Below are positions 49,634 through 60,245 of a stretch of 64,000 nt of DNA, in pieces (the stretch's first letter is position 1; each line of letters begins with the position of its first letter). The notes below the pieces were generated by a model. It was not told the DNA's origin. It did no database searches and saw only the letters and a program-made list of their open reading frames with translations. The stretch spans positions 49,853,206 to 49,917,205 of the forward strand of contig CM055901.1 of assembly GCA_029582155.1 (NCBI GenBank), written 5' to 3'. The DNA is from Panopea generosa. Taxonomy: Eukaryota > Mollusca > Bivalvia > Adapedonta > Hiatellidae. The position numbers and the translations under genes are program-made.

Positions 49634-49945
49634 GCAATTTACAAGATGATATCAAAAGATGTAGTCAATGCCACTTCGGATATTAAACAAATAGAGAAAC
49701 TAACATCAGAATTTTTTGAGTCTGCTGATCGCAATCATGATAACGCCATTAGTCAGGATGAGTTTGTGGATGGTGTCCAAGCAATGCCAGTAATTTTACA
49801 GCTGCTACAGTGTGACCCTGACGCAGACAGACTTGAGGTACCGGAGACCAACTTTGATAATCTAGAAGAAGGAGGGCCAAGCAAAGATGATCAGAGTGAA
49901 ATGTTTTGTCAGAGTAGTCGAGCATCTGCATATTCAGTTGAGTAA
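49634..49945 (+). CDS. NCS-family EF-hand calcium sensor, gene 2, coding exon 2 (residues 133-235)
   Basis: Begins AIYKMISKDV in frame after the acceptor. EF4 loop 164-175 (DRNHDNAISQDE) keeps D1, N3, D5, S9 and E12 but has Asn instead of Gly at position 6. VILQLLQCDP (185-194) is the usual family end. Here the frame continues for a further 41 residues: DADRLEVPETNFDNLEEGGP, then an acidic/Ser-rich stretch with one Cys (224), ending ASAYSVE and TAA. Total 235 residues against about 190-195 for hippocalcin-type proteins. The extension could be a lineage-specific regulatory tail, or part could be removed by an unseen splice (gag|gtaccg at 49836 is a weak donor). The minus-strand ORF is a shadow. 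Confidence 0.9.
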   Translation, partial: AIYKMISKDVVNATSDIKQIEKLTSEFFESADRNHDNAISQDEFVDGVQAMPVILQLLQCDPDADRLEVPETNFDNLEEGGPSKDDQSEMFCQSSRASAYSVE

Positions 49946-50639
49946 TAAAACAATCTTTTGATTTCATAGAATTAAATTGCATATATCTTGTCTAGAGAAC
50001 AATGGACATTGAGATTGAATGATGGTTAGTTAATACGTTTGAATAGTTCACCATATTTGGTTTGATTTACACTTATGATGAGGGGACGAGTTATAAAATG
50101 TGTGTGTTACCTTGGTGATGAAGGAGCAATGAAAGAACAAGCTATAGTTGTGTTAAAACCATTGAAAGAAATTTATTTTTGTGTTTTGTACAATTCTTGA
50201 TCAGATGATTGCTGTTCCATTACAGATAACAGTAAGTTATTTTGCATGTAGTTAAACAATTGTCAAACATTGCTAATTCTTGCAAATAATTATATATTAT
50301 TAGAATAGCCTCTCTGATTCAGTTTTCTAGTCTTCACTGCTACTGGTCTAGTGGAAATGATGTATATATTGATCAGGTTGTTAGGTGTGTTGTTTTGGTT
50401 GTTCTCTGCATGTTTTGTTTTCGTGTCTTGTCATTTTCATGGTACATGTAGAATAAATTCCTGGATAAAAGACATGTTATTTTTAATTTGTTTGTGCCAT
50501 GAAAGTGGATATAATTATTACATTTATATATGTATATTGCTTTTGCATTGCCCTGCATTAGATTGGTTTGGTTATTACACTGGATTTTAAGTCTTTTCAT
50601 ATGAATATTTCTAAAGTATAATATCTTCATCATAAACTT

Positions 50640-50875
50640 TATTTCATATACTTTATCTCATTTTCTTTATCTCATCAACTTTATCTCACACATATTATCT
50701 CATAAACTTTATCTAATATACTTTAACTCATAAATTTATCTCATATATTCTATCTCAATAATTTATCTCATATACTTTTTCTCAATATTTTATCTCATAT
50801 ACTTTATCTAATATCTTTATCTCATATATTTTATCTCAATACTTTATCTCATATACTTTATCTCATCATTTTTAT
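50640..50875. repeat. Degenerate short tandem repeat (actttatctcatat-like)
   Basis: Roughly 14-18 bp units such as actttatctcatat recur about fifteen times with length changes. It would lie in the 3' UTR of NCS gene 2 if the AATAAA at 50988 is used. Confidence 0.8.
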
Positions 50876-50987
50876 ATTTGTCAGTTGCTAGGGAATCATT
50901 TCAAATTATGGTTTCACTTTTTTTTTTTCATTCTTTCATAGTTATATAATTTTATATTTCATTCGCTGCAGAGAACTTTTGCCAGGA

Positions 50988-50993
50988 AATAAA
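50988..50993 (+). terminator. Candidate polyadenylation signal of NCS gene 2
   Basis: Canonical AATAAA followed by GT-rich sequence about 25 bases later, and shortly before a SINE insertion. Based on motif and position. Confidence 0.45.
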
Positions 50994-51034
50994 ATGCCAC
51001 AAAATTATACCTAAAGTTTGTGTGTCAGCAAATT

Positions 51035-51250
51035 AGGGTCCACTGTGACTGCATGGACTAAGGCCCTGCCTTTTAATGACTACTTACATATCATTGCCTA
51101 GTTTGTGGATTTTAATGTGAGAAAGTTTGTCAGATACTTGTGGAAGGACTGAAGTTACACTCAGATTCATTCCGAGGTCATCCTCCACCAATAAAACGGA
51201 ATATGCCATATATAACCTGAAATGTGCTGAAAATTGTGTTAAACTCTAAA
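51035..51250 (+). mobile_element. SINE family B, copy 5
   Basis: Head gggtccactgtgactgcatg with gactaaggccctgcc, a diverged box B region, then gtgagaaagtttgtcagata, actcagattcattccgaggt, catcctccaccaataaaac and a tail near cctgaaatgtgctgaaaatt. Confidence 0.75.
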
Positions 51251-51536
51251 CATAAACTAGCTTCCTTTACATTAATAGATGTGTCATAAAGTTACACACA
51301 TGTCATATTGGAACCAAACCTGTTTTTATTAGTTTTTATTTACAATTTCCATTTGTTGCTGACCTAAATTCAGTTTTAACATATGGCATTGATGATTTAC
51401 TGGACTAACCAGGTGCCCGCAACACTTTGAATGTTCCTATGTAGTTTACACATGTTTTGTTTACCAGAATATTTTGTGGTAACTGTCAAATACAACATAA
51501 ATAATAATTCATATATGGTTCTTTTATAACAAAGTG

Positions 51537-51824
51537 AGCCGGGCCCAATAAGCTCAGTCGTTAGCGCGTCTGACTATCAACTCAGGGGTCATGAGTTTGA
51601 ATCCCCACTCGGCCACAGTCTCTGTGATGATTGATATACGACATTGCGTCTCATAATTACTAGCCGCTGATTCAAGTGGGAAAGTTACCAGTTACTTGCG
51701 GAGATGGGGTGGGCTCAACTACTGTTTAACCTTCCAGGATCCCAGGAAACAGTGGTTAGGTTAACTGATCATCTGTTAGCCCTCGATGGCATAAAAATGA
51801 CCCTAAATAGTCAATCAATCAATC
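51537..51824 (+). mobile_element. tRNA-derived SINE, family A, copy 2
   Basis: Matches the copy at 2618-2908 along its full length: head gggcccaataagctcagtcg, box B-like gagtttgaatcccc, ggatcccaggaaacagtggt, and the tail tcaatcaatcaatc. It has fewer changes in the head than copy 1. Confidence 0.9.
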
Positions 51825-51941
51825 ATATAAATGAGTGAATATTTACCCTGATACTAGTACACACAGACTCCCTGTATAAATCTTCAGTATACTTGACTAG
51901 AAAACAACAACCTTCATTCAATTAATGAAACTAGCAAATAA

Positions 51942-52135
51942 GGCCATTATAAATTAATTGCTAGATTTATATCGTCCTAATTTTTCTTAAAAACGGGGAA
52001 GATAGGAGGATTTTATTTTTTATTTTTAAAGTATTTTATGTTTTTTTTTTTTTTTTGAAAATAAAAAGGGTCGGGGTATCATGAAAATTAGGTGGGGGAG
52101 CGAGATGATAATCTAGCAATTAATTTATTATGACC
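51942..52135 (-). mobile_element. PIF/Harbinger-type MITE, copy 1
   Basis: Inverted ends ggccattataaattaattgc and, facing it, gcaattaatttattatgacc; TAA on both sides (51939-51941 and 52136-52138). Interior A/T-rich with cctaatttttctt and a complementary aattagg. Interior orientation is opposite to copies 2 and 3. No coding capacity. Confidence 0.82.
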
Positions 52136-52138
52136 TAA

Positions 52139-53207
52139 GTATAGTTTACAAGATGAAACATTAATGTAATTTAAATTACAAGCAAATAAAAACTGAAATG
52201 GGATACAAACATGATTTAAGATACATGCATGAAACATAATTGAAATGAAAACTGGAAAAAAATATGAAATGGGGATACATCAAAGGAAACTGATCCATCT
52301 CTAATAGTTATAACAACCATGGTAAAAGAAAAAGGTCTCGTCAATGATGTGGTACCAGTTGCAATTATTGAAAAACAAATTATAATGTAAACAGATATCA
52401 AAGATGACAATGTGAGAATGATTGTTTTGTTAATACCAAACAAGTATTTGGACGTTAAATTACTGAAAATAATGTTGAAAGAATTTTCTATTTTCTAAAT
52501 AATAATTATGAAAGCTGAATTTAGAAACTTCTAAATGAAAACTTAAATTTAGTAACTTCATTTCATCACCATGGTGTTCAAGAAAATTTTTTGATGTATT
52601 TTTGTTTGATCGCCTACAGTAATAACATGTGTCCAAGTGTGTTTAATTGATATTGATTTATAATGAACTTTTTTTTTATGGTAAACCTACAGCAATCTCT
52701 CTGTCTCTCTCTCTTTGGTGTCAACCATGACTTATATACTATGGTTTTATATGGAACACATCTGGACTGGACAGACAATTTACATATATGAACTGATAGC
52801 TCTATATAAGTAGGATCAAGCTAAGGATTCATGATTACTCACATGCTATATAAAGGCCAGATCTAGAACCCGTTGGATCATGAAGATACAGTGAAATCAT
52901 ATGTATTTTATTTCATAAAGGGAAATAATTGAAATCACAACAATGGAATTCCCGATTTTTGGGATCTTTTTAGATGCACATTTCACAATCTATGATTTAT
53001 AGACATATATGGAGATAATTTTTTGTGAATAACCAGACATAAATGTACAGACCAGAGTACGGTGAGCTAGCCTAGCTACAATGCAAACCATAGATACAAT
53101 ATCAAGGCATCTGCCAAGCCAAATAAATTTGGTGTCAACCATGACTTATATACTATGGTTTTTATATGCAACACATCTGGACCGGACAGACAATATATAT
53201 ATTTGAT
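52139..53207. other. Non-coding stretch with a 70-bp direct repeat
   Basis: The block ggtgtcaaccatgacttata with tactatggtttt and acacatctggac(t/c)ggacagaca occurs at about 52718-52790 and again at about 53131-53200. Sequences beyond the blocks do not match. There is no gene; a 75-codon reverse ORF at 52216-52443 has no domain. Confidence 0.55.
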
Positions 53208-53209
53208 TG

Positions 53210-53285
53210 TGGTTTAATGCCATTTAAGAGCGCAACTCGAACCTACGACCTTAATGGTGAGAGGCAAGTGATCTTGAGACCGCAC
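53210..53285 (-). mobile_element. SINE family B, internally deleted copy 6
   Basis: On the minus strand: tctcaagatcacttgcctct, caccattaaggtcgtaggtt, cgagttgcgctctt, then directly the 3' end aaatggcattaaacc. The body between is missing. Confidence 0.65.
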
Positions 53286-53342
53286 AATCTATAATAAAAA
53301 GACAGGTAAGTAATAAAAACAAACATTTTTTTTTTTTTTAAT

Positions 53343-53566
53343 GGGGTTTAACGCCATTTTCAACACATTTCAGGTTATGTATGGCATATCTAGTTCTACT
53401 GGTGGAGGAAGACCTCAGACTGAGTAGAACCACCATCCTTCTGCAAGTAACTTGAAACTTTCTCACATAAAGTTTTTGGAGCGAGCGGGATTCAAACCAA
53501 CGGCCGTAGCAGTGAGATGTAAGTGATCTTGAGACGGCGCCTTAGACCACGCGGCCACGAATACCC
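53343..53566 (-). mobile_element. SINE family B, copy 7 (best preserved)
   Basis: On the minus strand the head is tcgtggccgcgtggtctaag then gcgccgtctc, with a good box B ggtttgaatcccgctcgctc. Then come aaaaactttatgtgagaaag, gaggtcttcctccaccagta, cctgaaatgtgttgaaaatg and gcgttaaaccc. It is the best guide to the family consensus here. Confidence 0.88.
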
Positions 53567-54570
53567 CAAAAACAAACAGAATTACTTTGAGAAATAAATC
53601 TAATCGGATGAAAAAGTAAGTTCTTTATATGCAACATGGCCTGAAGATGCGATTTCTTTATCAATAACACATTGGTTCTGTTTATATGTTCACAACTACT
53701 GAATAGGTTTGATCAAAACAATTACCGGTAAAATTCCCTTCCCATTGACCTTAATACAAGATTTGCACCAAGCTATGGTTTCAGGACAGACATGTTACAC
53801 GAGTATGGTTGAAGTTTGCTGAATACCTGGCATCATTATGCCATTGAGGACTAACAGATGATCATTTAACCTACTCTCTCTTTCCTTGACCCTGGAAGGT
53901 TTATTAATACTTGAGAATTCTATCTCTGCAAGTAACTGAAGACTTACCAACTGAAACAAGTGTAGGAGCTAACCTGGCCTGGTTGAAATTTGGTTAAAAT
54001 TAAAAACAGCACATATTTGTTTTAATACTTTTAATTTAAATTTACAAATATCAAAATAGCATAGAATTAACTACTGTACCATAACATGATGCTGCGAGCA
54101 GAGAAAATTGAGCAAAAAATATAAAAAATTGTCTACCACGCATTTAAAACATATCACTAGAAATATTTTTTTATTTAGAAATAACTTTAGTCAGTCAGTG
54201 ACATACACTATTTAATTGATGATAATGAAGTTAACACAACTTTTGTGATGTTAACTTAATAAAACTTAAAAAGAATATTAAGGATAAAAAAGTCTAGTTT
54301 GAAAATTGCTTATCACAAAAGTTACCCAAAAACCAATTTAAAAATTCTAATGAAATAAAATTTACATTTAAGTCTCTATTTGTAGACACTCTGTTAAGCA
54401 TTGACCTGTCCCAGAGAGCAAAGCTTGATATGTTCTAAATTACAAATTTTATGGTTTTACAGTATATATAATAACCTATCATCAGATCTATCTTAAAAGT
54501 ATAGTAATTTTTGGGTTTTCATTGTATGGCTTATCAACACGTAGCAGATTAGTTACTACCATTGTGTTAA
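53567..54570. other. Non-coding stretch, nothing recognised
   Basis: AT-rich sequence with no gene, RNA or repeat that I can support. Confidence 0.5.
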
Positions 54571-54754
54571 AGCCATAATAAATTAATTGCTACATTATCA
54601 TCCCCACCTGCCCCCCCTCATTTTCATGCTGCCCCGACCCTTTTAAAAAAACATAAAAAAATGTTAAAAATAAAAATAAAAAATAAAATCTTCCCGCATT
54701 CCCCGGTTTTAAGAAAAAATTGGATGATAATCTTGCAATTCATTTAAAATGGCC
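54571..54754 (+). mobile_element. PIF/Harbinger-type MITE, copy 2
   Basis: Ends agccataataaattaattgc and gcaattcatttaaaatggcc; TAA at 54568-54570 and 54755-54757. Interior with cccctcattttcatgctgcc and ccgaccctttt. Same family as 51942-52135 and 57806-58000, with more end mutations. Confidence 0.82.
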
Positions 54755-54757
54755 TAA

Positions 54758-56230
54758 ACAATTTCAATATTAAAATAGCCAAATTGAAATATCTGCACAT
54801 ATAAAACAATGTTTTTTTTGACAAAAATAATAATAATTTTTATTTTTTTACAATAAAAGGGCATGTAACTCCTCTAGTAATATCAAGTTAAGGCCAAATG
54901 AAAACCGTGTAATTTTTTTCCTTTTTTTTCTTACCTTAAAATTTTAAAATGACATAATAATGAGAATATCAGTTTGGTTACGTTTTGGATCAAGTGTAAT
55001 AGTTTTTACCTTTTACCGAATTATTACGCAAGTAATTTTTATTTGGGGGAAAATCAGAAAGATTATAGTAACCCTATCTTCAAACAACGGTTACGTGTAG
55101 CATGAATGTGTTCAGGGCAGTGTTCAGTTCTGTTAAATGTTTAATGTGTTTGCTAACGATTAATAATACAAGTCGACTGAAAGACATGTTCGCTGTAAAC
55201 TAATGCTAATAAAGCAAACACCTCTGACAGCCTTTAGCTTGTTTTTAATCATTTGACTTAAAAATAAATGAAGAGAAAGCAATAATATAGTCGGATTCCT
55301 GATGACTGTTTGTTTGTTTGAGCAACTTTTTGGCCCAAACTGAATGCAGAACGGGTATATTTTAAATTATCTGTTATAAAAAGTTTTGGTTATGTCCAGT
55401 GTGAAGTCAAGGTCAACCAGTAATGTGCACAATCTGGTCTGCATTCAGCACCAGTATACATCTACTGCCTGGTTCCCCAAATTTATTGCATACTGTGTGC
55501 CAATTTGAAGTCGAGCCAAAATCCAGGAAAGCCTTTTAGCTGTTTAACCAAACTGAACACAGCAGGTTTTTATGCATTATGACATAACCTGCCGAGACTT
55601 TAGAGTTTTGAATGGTTAATATTAATATCAACAAACTTAAAAAATTGCATAATATAGATGTATATACTGATGAAAATGACACAAATGTATAATTATATAA
55701 CCTAGTTACCGAATAAATATATATAAAAAAAATCTAATAAATAATATTGTTTACCTAATATTGGAGAGTGAATTTATCTGATAAGGTAAAAATGGTGATC
55801 AACTCTTATAAAAAATAAGATATATATCTATAAATATAATTTCTTTACTGTCTATAATGCACACAAAAACATTCACACATTTCAAGTATTATTTAATTCT
55901 ACACATCAGTAAAAAAAGTTAGGAAATTTGTTAAAAAAATATCAGTGTCACACCATAATAAGCAGTGCTGTGCAATATTGGAGGACATATTGGGATGTAG
56001 ATTGTGCTCCATATCACACTTTTTGTAAACTCTTGAAACGACATAAAAAACGACAAACTACCATCTATGACAATGTTTTGTCTTTAGCATATGTGTGTTG
56101 TCAACTGACATGTGCGACATATGTGTAAAGTACAGACACATAATTATGTAATGTCTCTTCCATACAGGAAATGTCACTTATATTAGCTATTTGAAATGCC
56201 TCTGATATATAACTGTCAATTTAAATCAAT
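54758..56230. other. Non-coding stretch, nothing recognised
   Basis: AT-rich. One 66-codon forward ORF (about 55928-56128) has no recognisable domain. No RNA gene seen. Confidence 0.45.
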
Positions 56231-56580
56231 GACATAAATAGGTGCTGTGTCTCTGGCATTTTACGTCATCACTGACAAAACAAGTCTAATGTCTCTCACA
56301 TATGTAAACAATTGATACCCCTGTACGTGTAGTGTCTCTTGATTTATATGTGTAATCACTGAAGAAACAAGTCTAATGTCTCTCACATATGTAATCACTG
56401 GTACTGGTATATGTGGTATGTCTCTTGATTTATATGTGTCATCACTGACCAAACAAGTCTAATGTTTCTCACATATATTTCATATGTAATCAATGATACC
56501 TGTATATGTGTAATGTCTCTTGATTTGTATGTGTCACCACTAAAAAAATTATGTGTAATGTCTCATATATATTGGAATAG
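56230..56580. repeat. Degenerate 84-88-bp tandem repeat (about 4 copies)
   Basis: The phrase aaacaagtctaatgtctctc acatatgt (20 + 8 bases) recurs at about 56278, 56366 and 56450, alternating with gtgtctcttgatttatatgt. Small ORFs here are repeat products. Confidence 0.8.
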
Positions 56581-57055
56581 CTGCTATGCTTAATCATTGA
56601 CATATATGTAAAGTATTGACATATAATTATTACCTACTGTCAATGACATAAGAACGATTACAAATGGAAAAAATGGAAAAGTGCAGTTATTTTTACATTT
56701 TATGGCAAATATGCATATTTTCAGATTTATTGAATATCAAATTGATTTTTGGCTTCTTGTCTTCAAACTTTCAGTCTGAATCACTCAACTGATTATATCA
56801 ATGTTATGGCTGAAATAATAAAAAACAATTTAACGAGACACCTACACTATGGGTTGATAAAGCCTTTCATGACAGATATTCTCTGTTGATTTTTAAGCTT
56901 TCTTTATGTGCAAGTATTTAGTCAAGTGACAGTGGCCAGTTCAGTCAATGGATATATAATGTTCTACTCTCAGAGAGAAAAAAAATTAATACCCAAGGGC
57001 CAAGGTACATTAAAAAATAATCAAGAATATTTTTTTTTTATAAAAAAACACTTGA
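56581..57055. other. Non-coding stretch
   Basis: AT-rich. Nothing recognised. Confidence 0.5.
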
Positions 57056-57057
57056 TA

Positions 57058-57472
57058 CAGTCAAACCTGTAGAAGAGGTCAACTCTATTAAGCAGCCACT
57101 TGTCATAAGCAGCTATATTTGGTATTTCCCATTTATATGCTTTTAGAGCAAATCAGCCTGCATTAAACAACAACCTGTCTTAACCATTTACTGCATAAAG
57201 ACGCCTTTGGACACCTAATATAGATGCCATTGGAAACCTCCTATATAGAACGCTTTTGAATTATTGGGTGAATTATGTTTATATTAACTGAAAGAATGGA
57301 AAACAGTGCAGGAAGTGTTCAGATTGCTCATTATGAGCAATCTGAACTCTTCCTGCACTGTTTTCAAAGGCCTTCTGTGATTGGTGCGAGAAAACATGTC
57401 TATATGACGTAAGGGGTTAAAAGGTTTCTTTTGCGCCTTCTCTTGACTGGCTGCTTAAAACAGGTTTGACTG
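57058..57472. mobile_element. pogo/Tc1-mariner-like non-autonomous DNA transposon
   Basis: Inverted ends cagtcaaacctgt and acaggtttgactg, with TA on both sides (57056-57057, 57473-57474). Just inside both ends is a related ttaagcagcca(c/g)t segment. The interior of about 415 bp has no ORF of note but contains a long hairpin at 57300-57364. Confidence 0.75.
57300..57364. repeat. Near-perfect 32-bp inverted repeat (hairpin)
   Basis: Left arm aaaacagtgcaggaagtgtt then cagattgctcat; right arm is its complement with one mismatch and only one base between them. As RNA it would form a stem of about 32 bp. It lies inside the transposon at 57058-57472. Confidence 0.85.
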
Positions 57473-57474
57473 TA

Positions 57475-57802
57475 CTGTGTTTACAAAAAAATTGAGATCT
57501 CAAATCTGAGTCCAAGATAAGAGTGGAAAGTTTGACTAAGATGATTGCTGGGTCACAGCCATGTTAGATTCAGATTTCTTAAAATTGTCATATATTGATT
57601 GTTTTGTTATAGTAAAAGATCAAATTTTTAAAAAAGGTGAAGCCTCATTGGCAGTATCACCTTGTATAGGGTATGTTTACTTGTTTCAGGAATTATTTTT
57701 ACATCTATGATAAGTATATTCACGCTGAAAGATTGTGCTTCAATCAAGATATGGCAATTTTAAGAAATCTAAATTCCAAGATGACACCACATTCTGTTTA
57801 AG
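57475..57802. other. Non-coding stretch
   Basis: AT-rich. Nothing recognised. Confidence 0.5.
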
Positions 57803-57805
57803 TTA

Positions 57806-58000
57806 GGCCATAATAAATTAACTGCTAGATTATCATTCTCGCCCGCCCCCTAATTTTCATGCCACCCGACCCTTTTTATTTTCATATAAAAAAAAATAAT
57901 AAATACATAAAAAAATTTAAAAATAAAAAGTAAAATCCTCCCGCAATCCCCGTTTTTAAGAAAAATTGGATGATAATCTAGCAATTAATCTATAATGGCC
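57806..58000 (+). mobile_element. PIF/Harbinger-type MITE, copy 3
   Basis: Ends ggccataataaattaactgc and gcaattaatctataatggcc; TTA at 57803-57805 and 58001-58003. Interior cccctaattttcatgccacc with cgaccctttttattttc, matching copy 2 in orientation. Confidence 0.85.
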
Positions 58001-58003
58001 TTA

Positions 58004-58610
58004 GACATAAACCATCCACCAATATGGCAACTTAAAATACCAAATCAGTTTGACAGAAGGAATACATAATTTTGAATGCTTGCAAACTATACAAACAGCT
58101 TTTTACACATTACAAATATCGGGTATCTTTGATAGCCATCAGTTGACTTCAAAAATACAAATTAAGATTCCATGTAGGATAACAAACATAGGATAACATG
58201 ACAATGCATAACCTTTCATAAAGTGCACATCGTATACACTGTTGTATAAAATATCAGATATCTTCACAATACAAAGAAAATGCACAGATTTATTTTGGCA
58301 CTACATGTCTGTATAATTATACACCTTTACATTCCAGATAAACATCAGTTATATTTAAGAAATTATACTGTTAGTTTACTTTAAGTTATGAAAAATTGAA
58401 AAGAAAACTTAAATATGTAGTCATGGGAATTGGCAACCTTGCAACTGTAAACAGGTTTTAAGAATTGAAAATGAAACTTAATTTTCTTTTCTTTAATTTT
58501 TCTGTTTGAGATGGTAGACTGTGTGCTGTTACACTTGAATATCATGCTGCAAACACAAATAGACCTAGAACTATCCCCTGAATGCCAAGTGCTGTGTCAG
58601 GAAGTTTCTA
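58004..58610. other. Non-coding stretch
   Basis: AT-rich. A 62-codon ORF (58511-58699) overlaps the start of the next repeat and has no domain. Confidence 0.5.
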
Positions 58611-59225
58611 GTACCATTGTTCAAGTCTTTGGTGGGATTAAACACATGACCTTATACAAGCCGGGCAGATTCTCTACCAATAGACCATTGCTGTGGTAAA
58701 TTCCATTAAAAAAATACACAACCTTCTACAAGTGGGGCAGATTCTCTACCAATAAACCATTGCTATGGTAAATTCCATTCAGAAAACCCATGACCTTCTA
58801 TGAGCGGGGAAGATGCTCAACCAATAGACCATTGATGTGGTAAATTCCAGTTCAGAAAAATCCACAACCTTCTACAAGCGTGGAAGATGCTCTACCAATA
58901 GACCATTGATGTGGTAAATTCCATTCAGAAAACCCATGACCTTCTATGAGTGGGGAAGATGCTCAACCAATAGACCATTGATGTGGTAAATTTCATTCAG
59001 AAAAACCCACAACCTTCTACAAGCGTGGAAGATGCTCTACCAATAGACCATTGATGTGGTAAATTCCATTCAGAAAACCCACAACCTTCTACAAGCGGGG
59101 AAGATGCTCTACCAATAGACCATTGACGTGGTAAATTTCATTTAGAAAAACCCACAACCTTCTACAAGTGTGGAAGATGCTCTACCAACAGACCATTGCT
59201 GTGGTAAATTCCATTCAGAAAACAC
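58611..59225. repeat. 74-bp tandem repeat made from an antisense tRNA-like sequence (about 8 copies)
   Basis: The unit is accattgatgtggtaaattc then cattcagaaaacccatgacc, ttctacaagcggggaagatg and ctctaccaatag. On the minus strand it reads like a tRNA: ctattggtagagcatc (box A region), then cgcttgtagaaggttgtggg (anticodon-arm to T-arm region). The leftmost copy retains gggattaaacacatgacctt, whose complement has a box B-like gtgtttaatccc. I infer the array grew from a tRNA-derived SINE head. Confidence 0.75.
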
Positions 59226-59780
59226 AGTTTCAATATCTACCTTTTACTTTACCAATATCATTTCATGTACATATAACTGGTTTATAAATTCTCTTGTCTA
59301 TAATGCAAAATTCAAGATCTAAATTACTGTTCTCAATTATATAACCACATTAATAAAAACTATGATTTATAGTTAGTGAAGAACACACTGGCATTGTAGA
59401 TGTGTTCTATACAAAACACATGTGTTACCATGTGGGACAGAATATTAAAGAAACTATCCAGATAAATAACATTTCATGAACATTATAAGATTTCATTCCT
59501 TAATTTCTAACAATTACTGGCAAGCAAACTTTGATCAAGAACAAGACTGTTTTTAAACCTGAACAATGTCATGCAAAGGATATCAAAGTCAAGAAATCAA
59601 GATTTGAACACAATGCCATCTTATTTTTTTTAATCTATATATGAATACAACAGATTTTTATCAAATTATGAATGTGGGTATGGTGTGGAAATATTAAATA
59701 GGGTCACATTGATGCAAAAATGGTCTAACTGCATAGTAATAATAAAGTAGGGGTGGCGCTATATTTTATCATAGTAACCT
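59226..59780. other. Non-coding stretch
   Basis: AT-rich. Nothing recognised. Confidence 0.5.
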
Positions 59781-60245
59781 AAGAATTGATGACAGGGTGT
59801 GACATTGATACTGTAAACTAAGATTTCTCTTCAATCAATAGTATCTTTCCCCAGGTTGATTTTATTCACTGTTACATTCACAGAGAGGTTGGGATAATAT
59901 TTCTACCATTGTACCCTGAATAATATATGATGGCAGGGTGACAGTGATTTCTGATAAATCAATAGTATCTTTCCTCAGGTTGATATTACTCACTGTCACA
60001 TCCCCATGGAAGGAAAACTATCTTCCGTGTCCGGGACAGCTTTCTCATATGACCTGTAACTTCCATAAGTAGAAATGGGAGAAAATAATAATATCTGTAT
60101 GATTGTAACCTGAATATATGATGACAGGGGGACAGTGACAGTAAACCAAGATACTCTTAAATCAATATTTTACAATATTCAATTACATTCACCAGGTGCA
60201 GGGTTGTTGTTACTACTTCTATCATAGTACCCTGACCATGTGACA
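59780..60245. repeat. Diverged repeat, about 3 copies of a 150-190-bp unit
   Basis: The phrases gatgacaggg(t)g(t)gacat/gt, tcaatagtatctttcc(c/t)cag, gttgatttta/ttactcactgt and ctatcatagtaccctga recur in the same order about three times with indels. Confidence 0.6.

Larger units (their letters stand above)
49946..51010 (+). other. Probable 3' UTR of NCS gene 2
   Basis: No conserved coding. AATAAA at 49944-49949 overlaps the stop codon and is unlikely to be the main signal. AATAAA at 50988-50993 is followed by a GT-rich stretch (gtttgtgtgtc, about 51017) and is a better 3' end. Small ORFs on both strands (about 50351-50633) show no domain. Confidence 0.5.

Noticed and set aside
49749..49982. 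77-codon reverse ORF
   Set aside because: Antisense shadow of NCS gene 2 exon 2.
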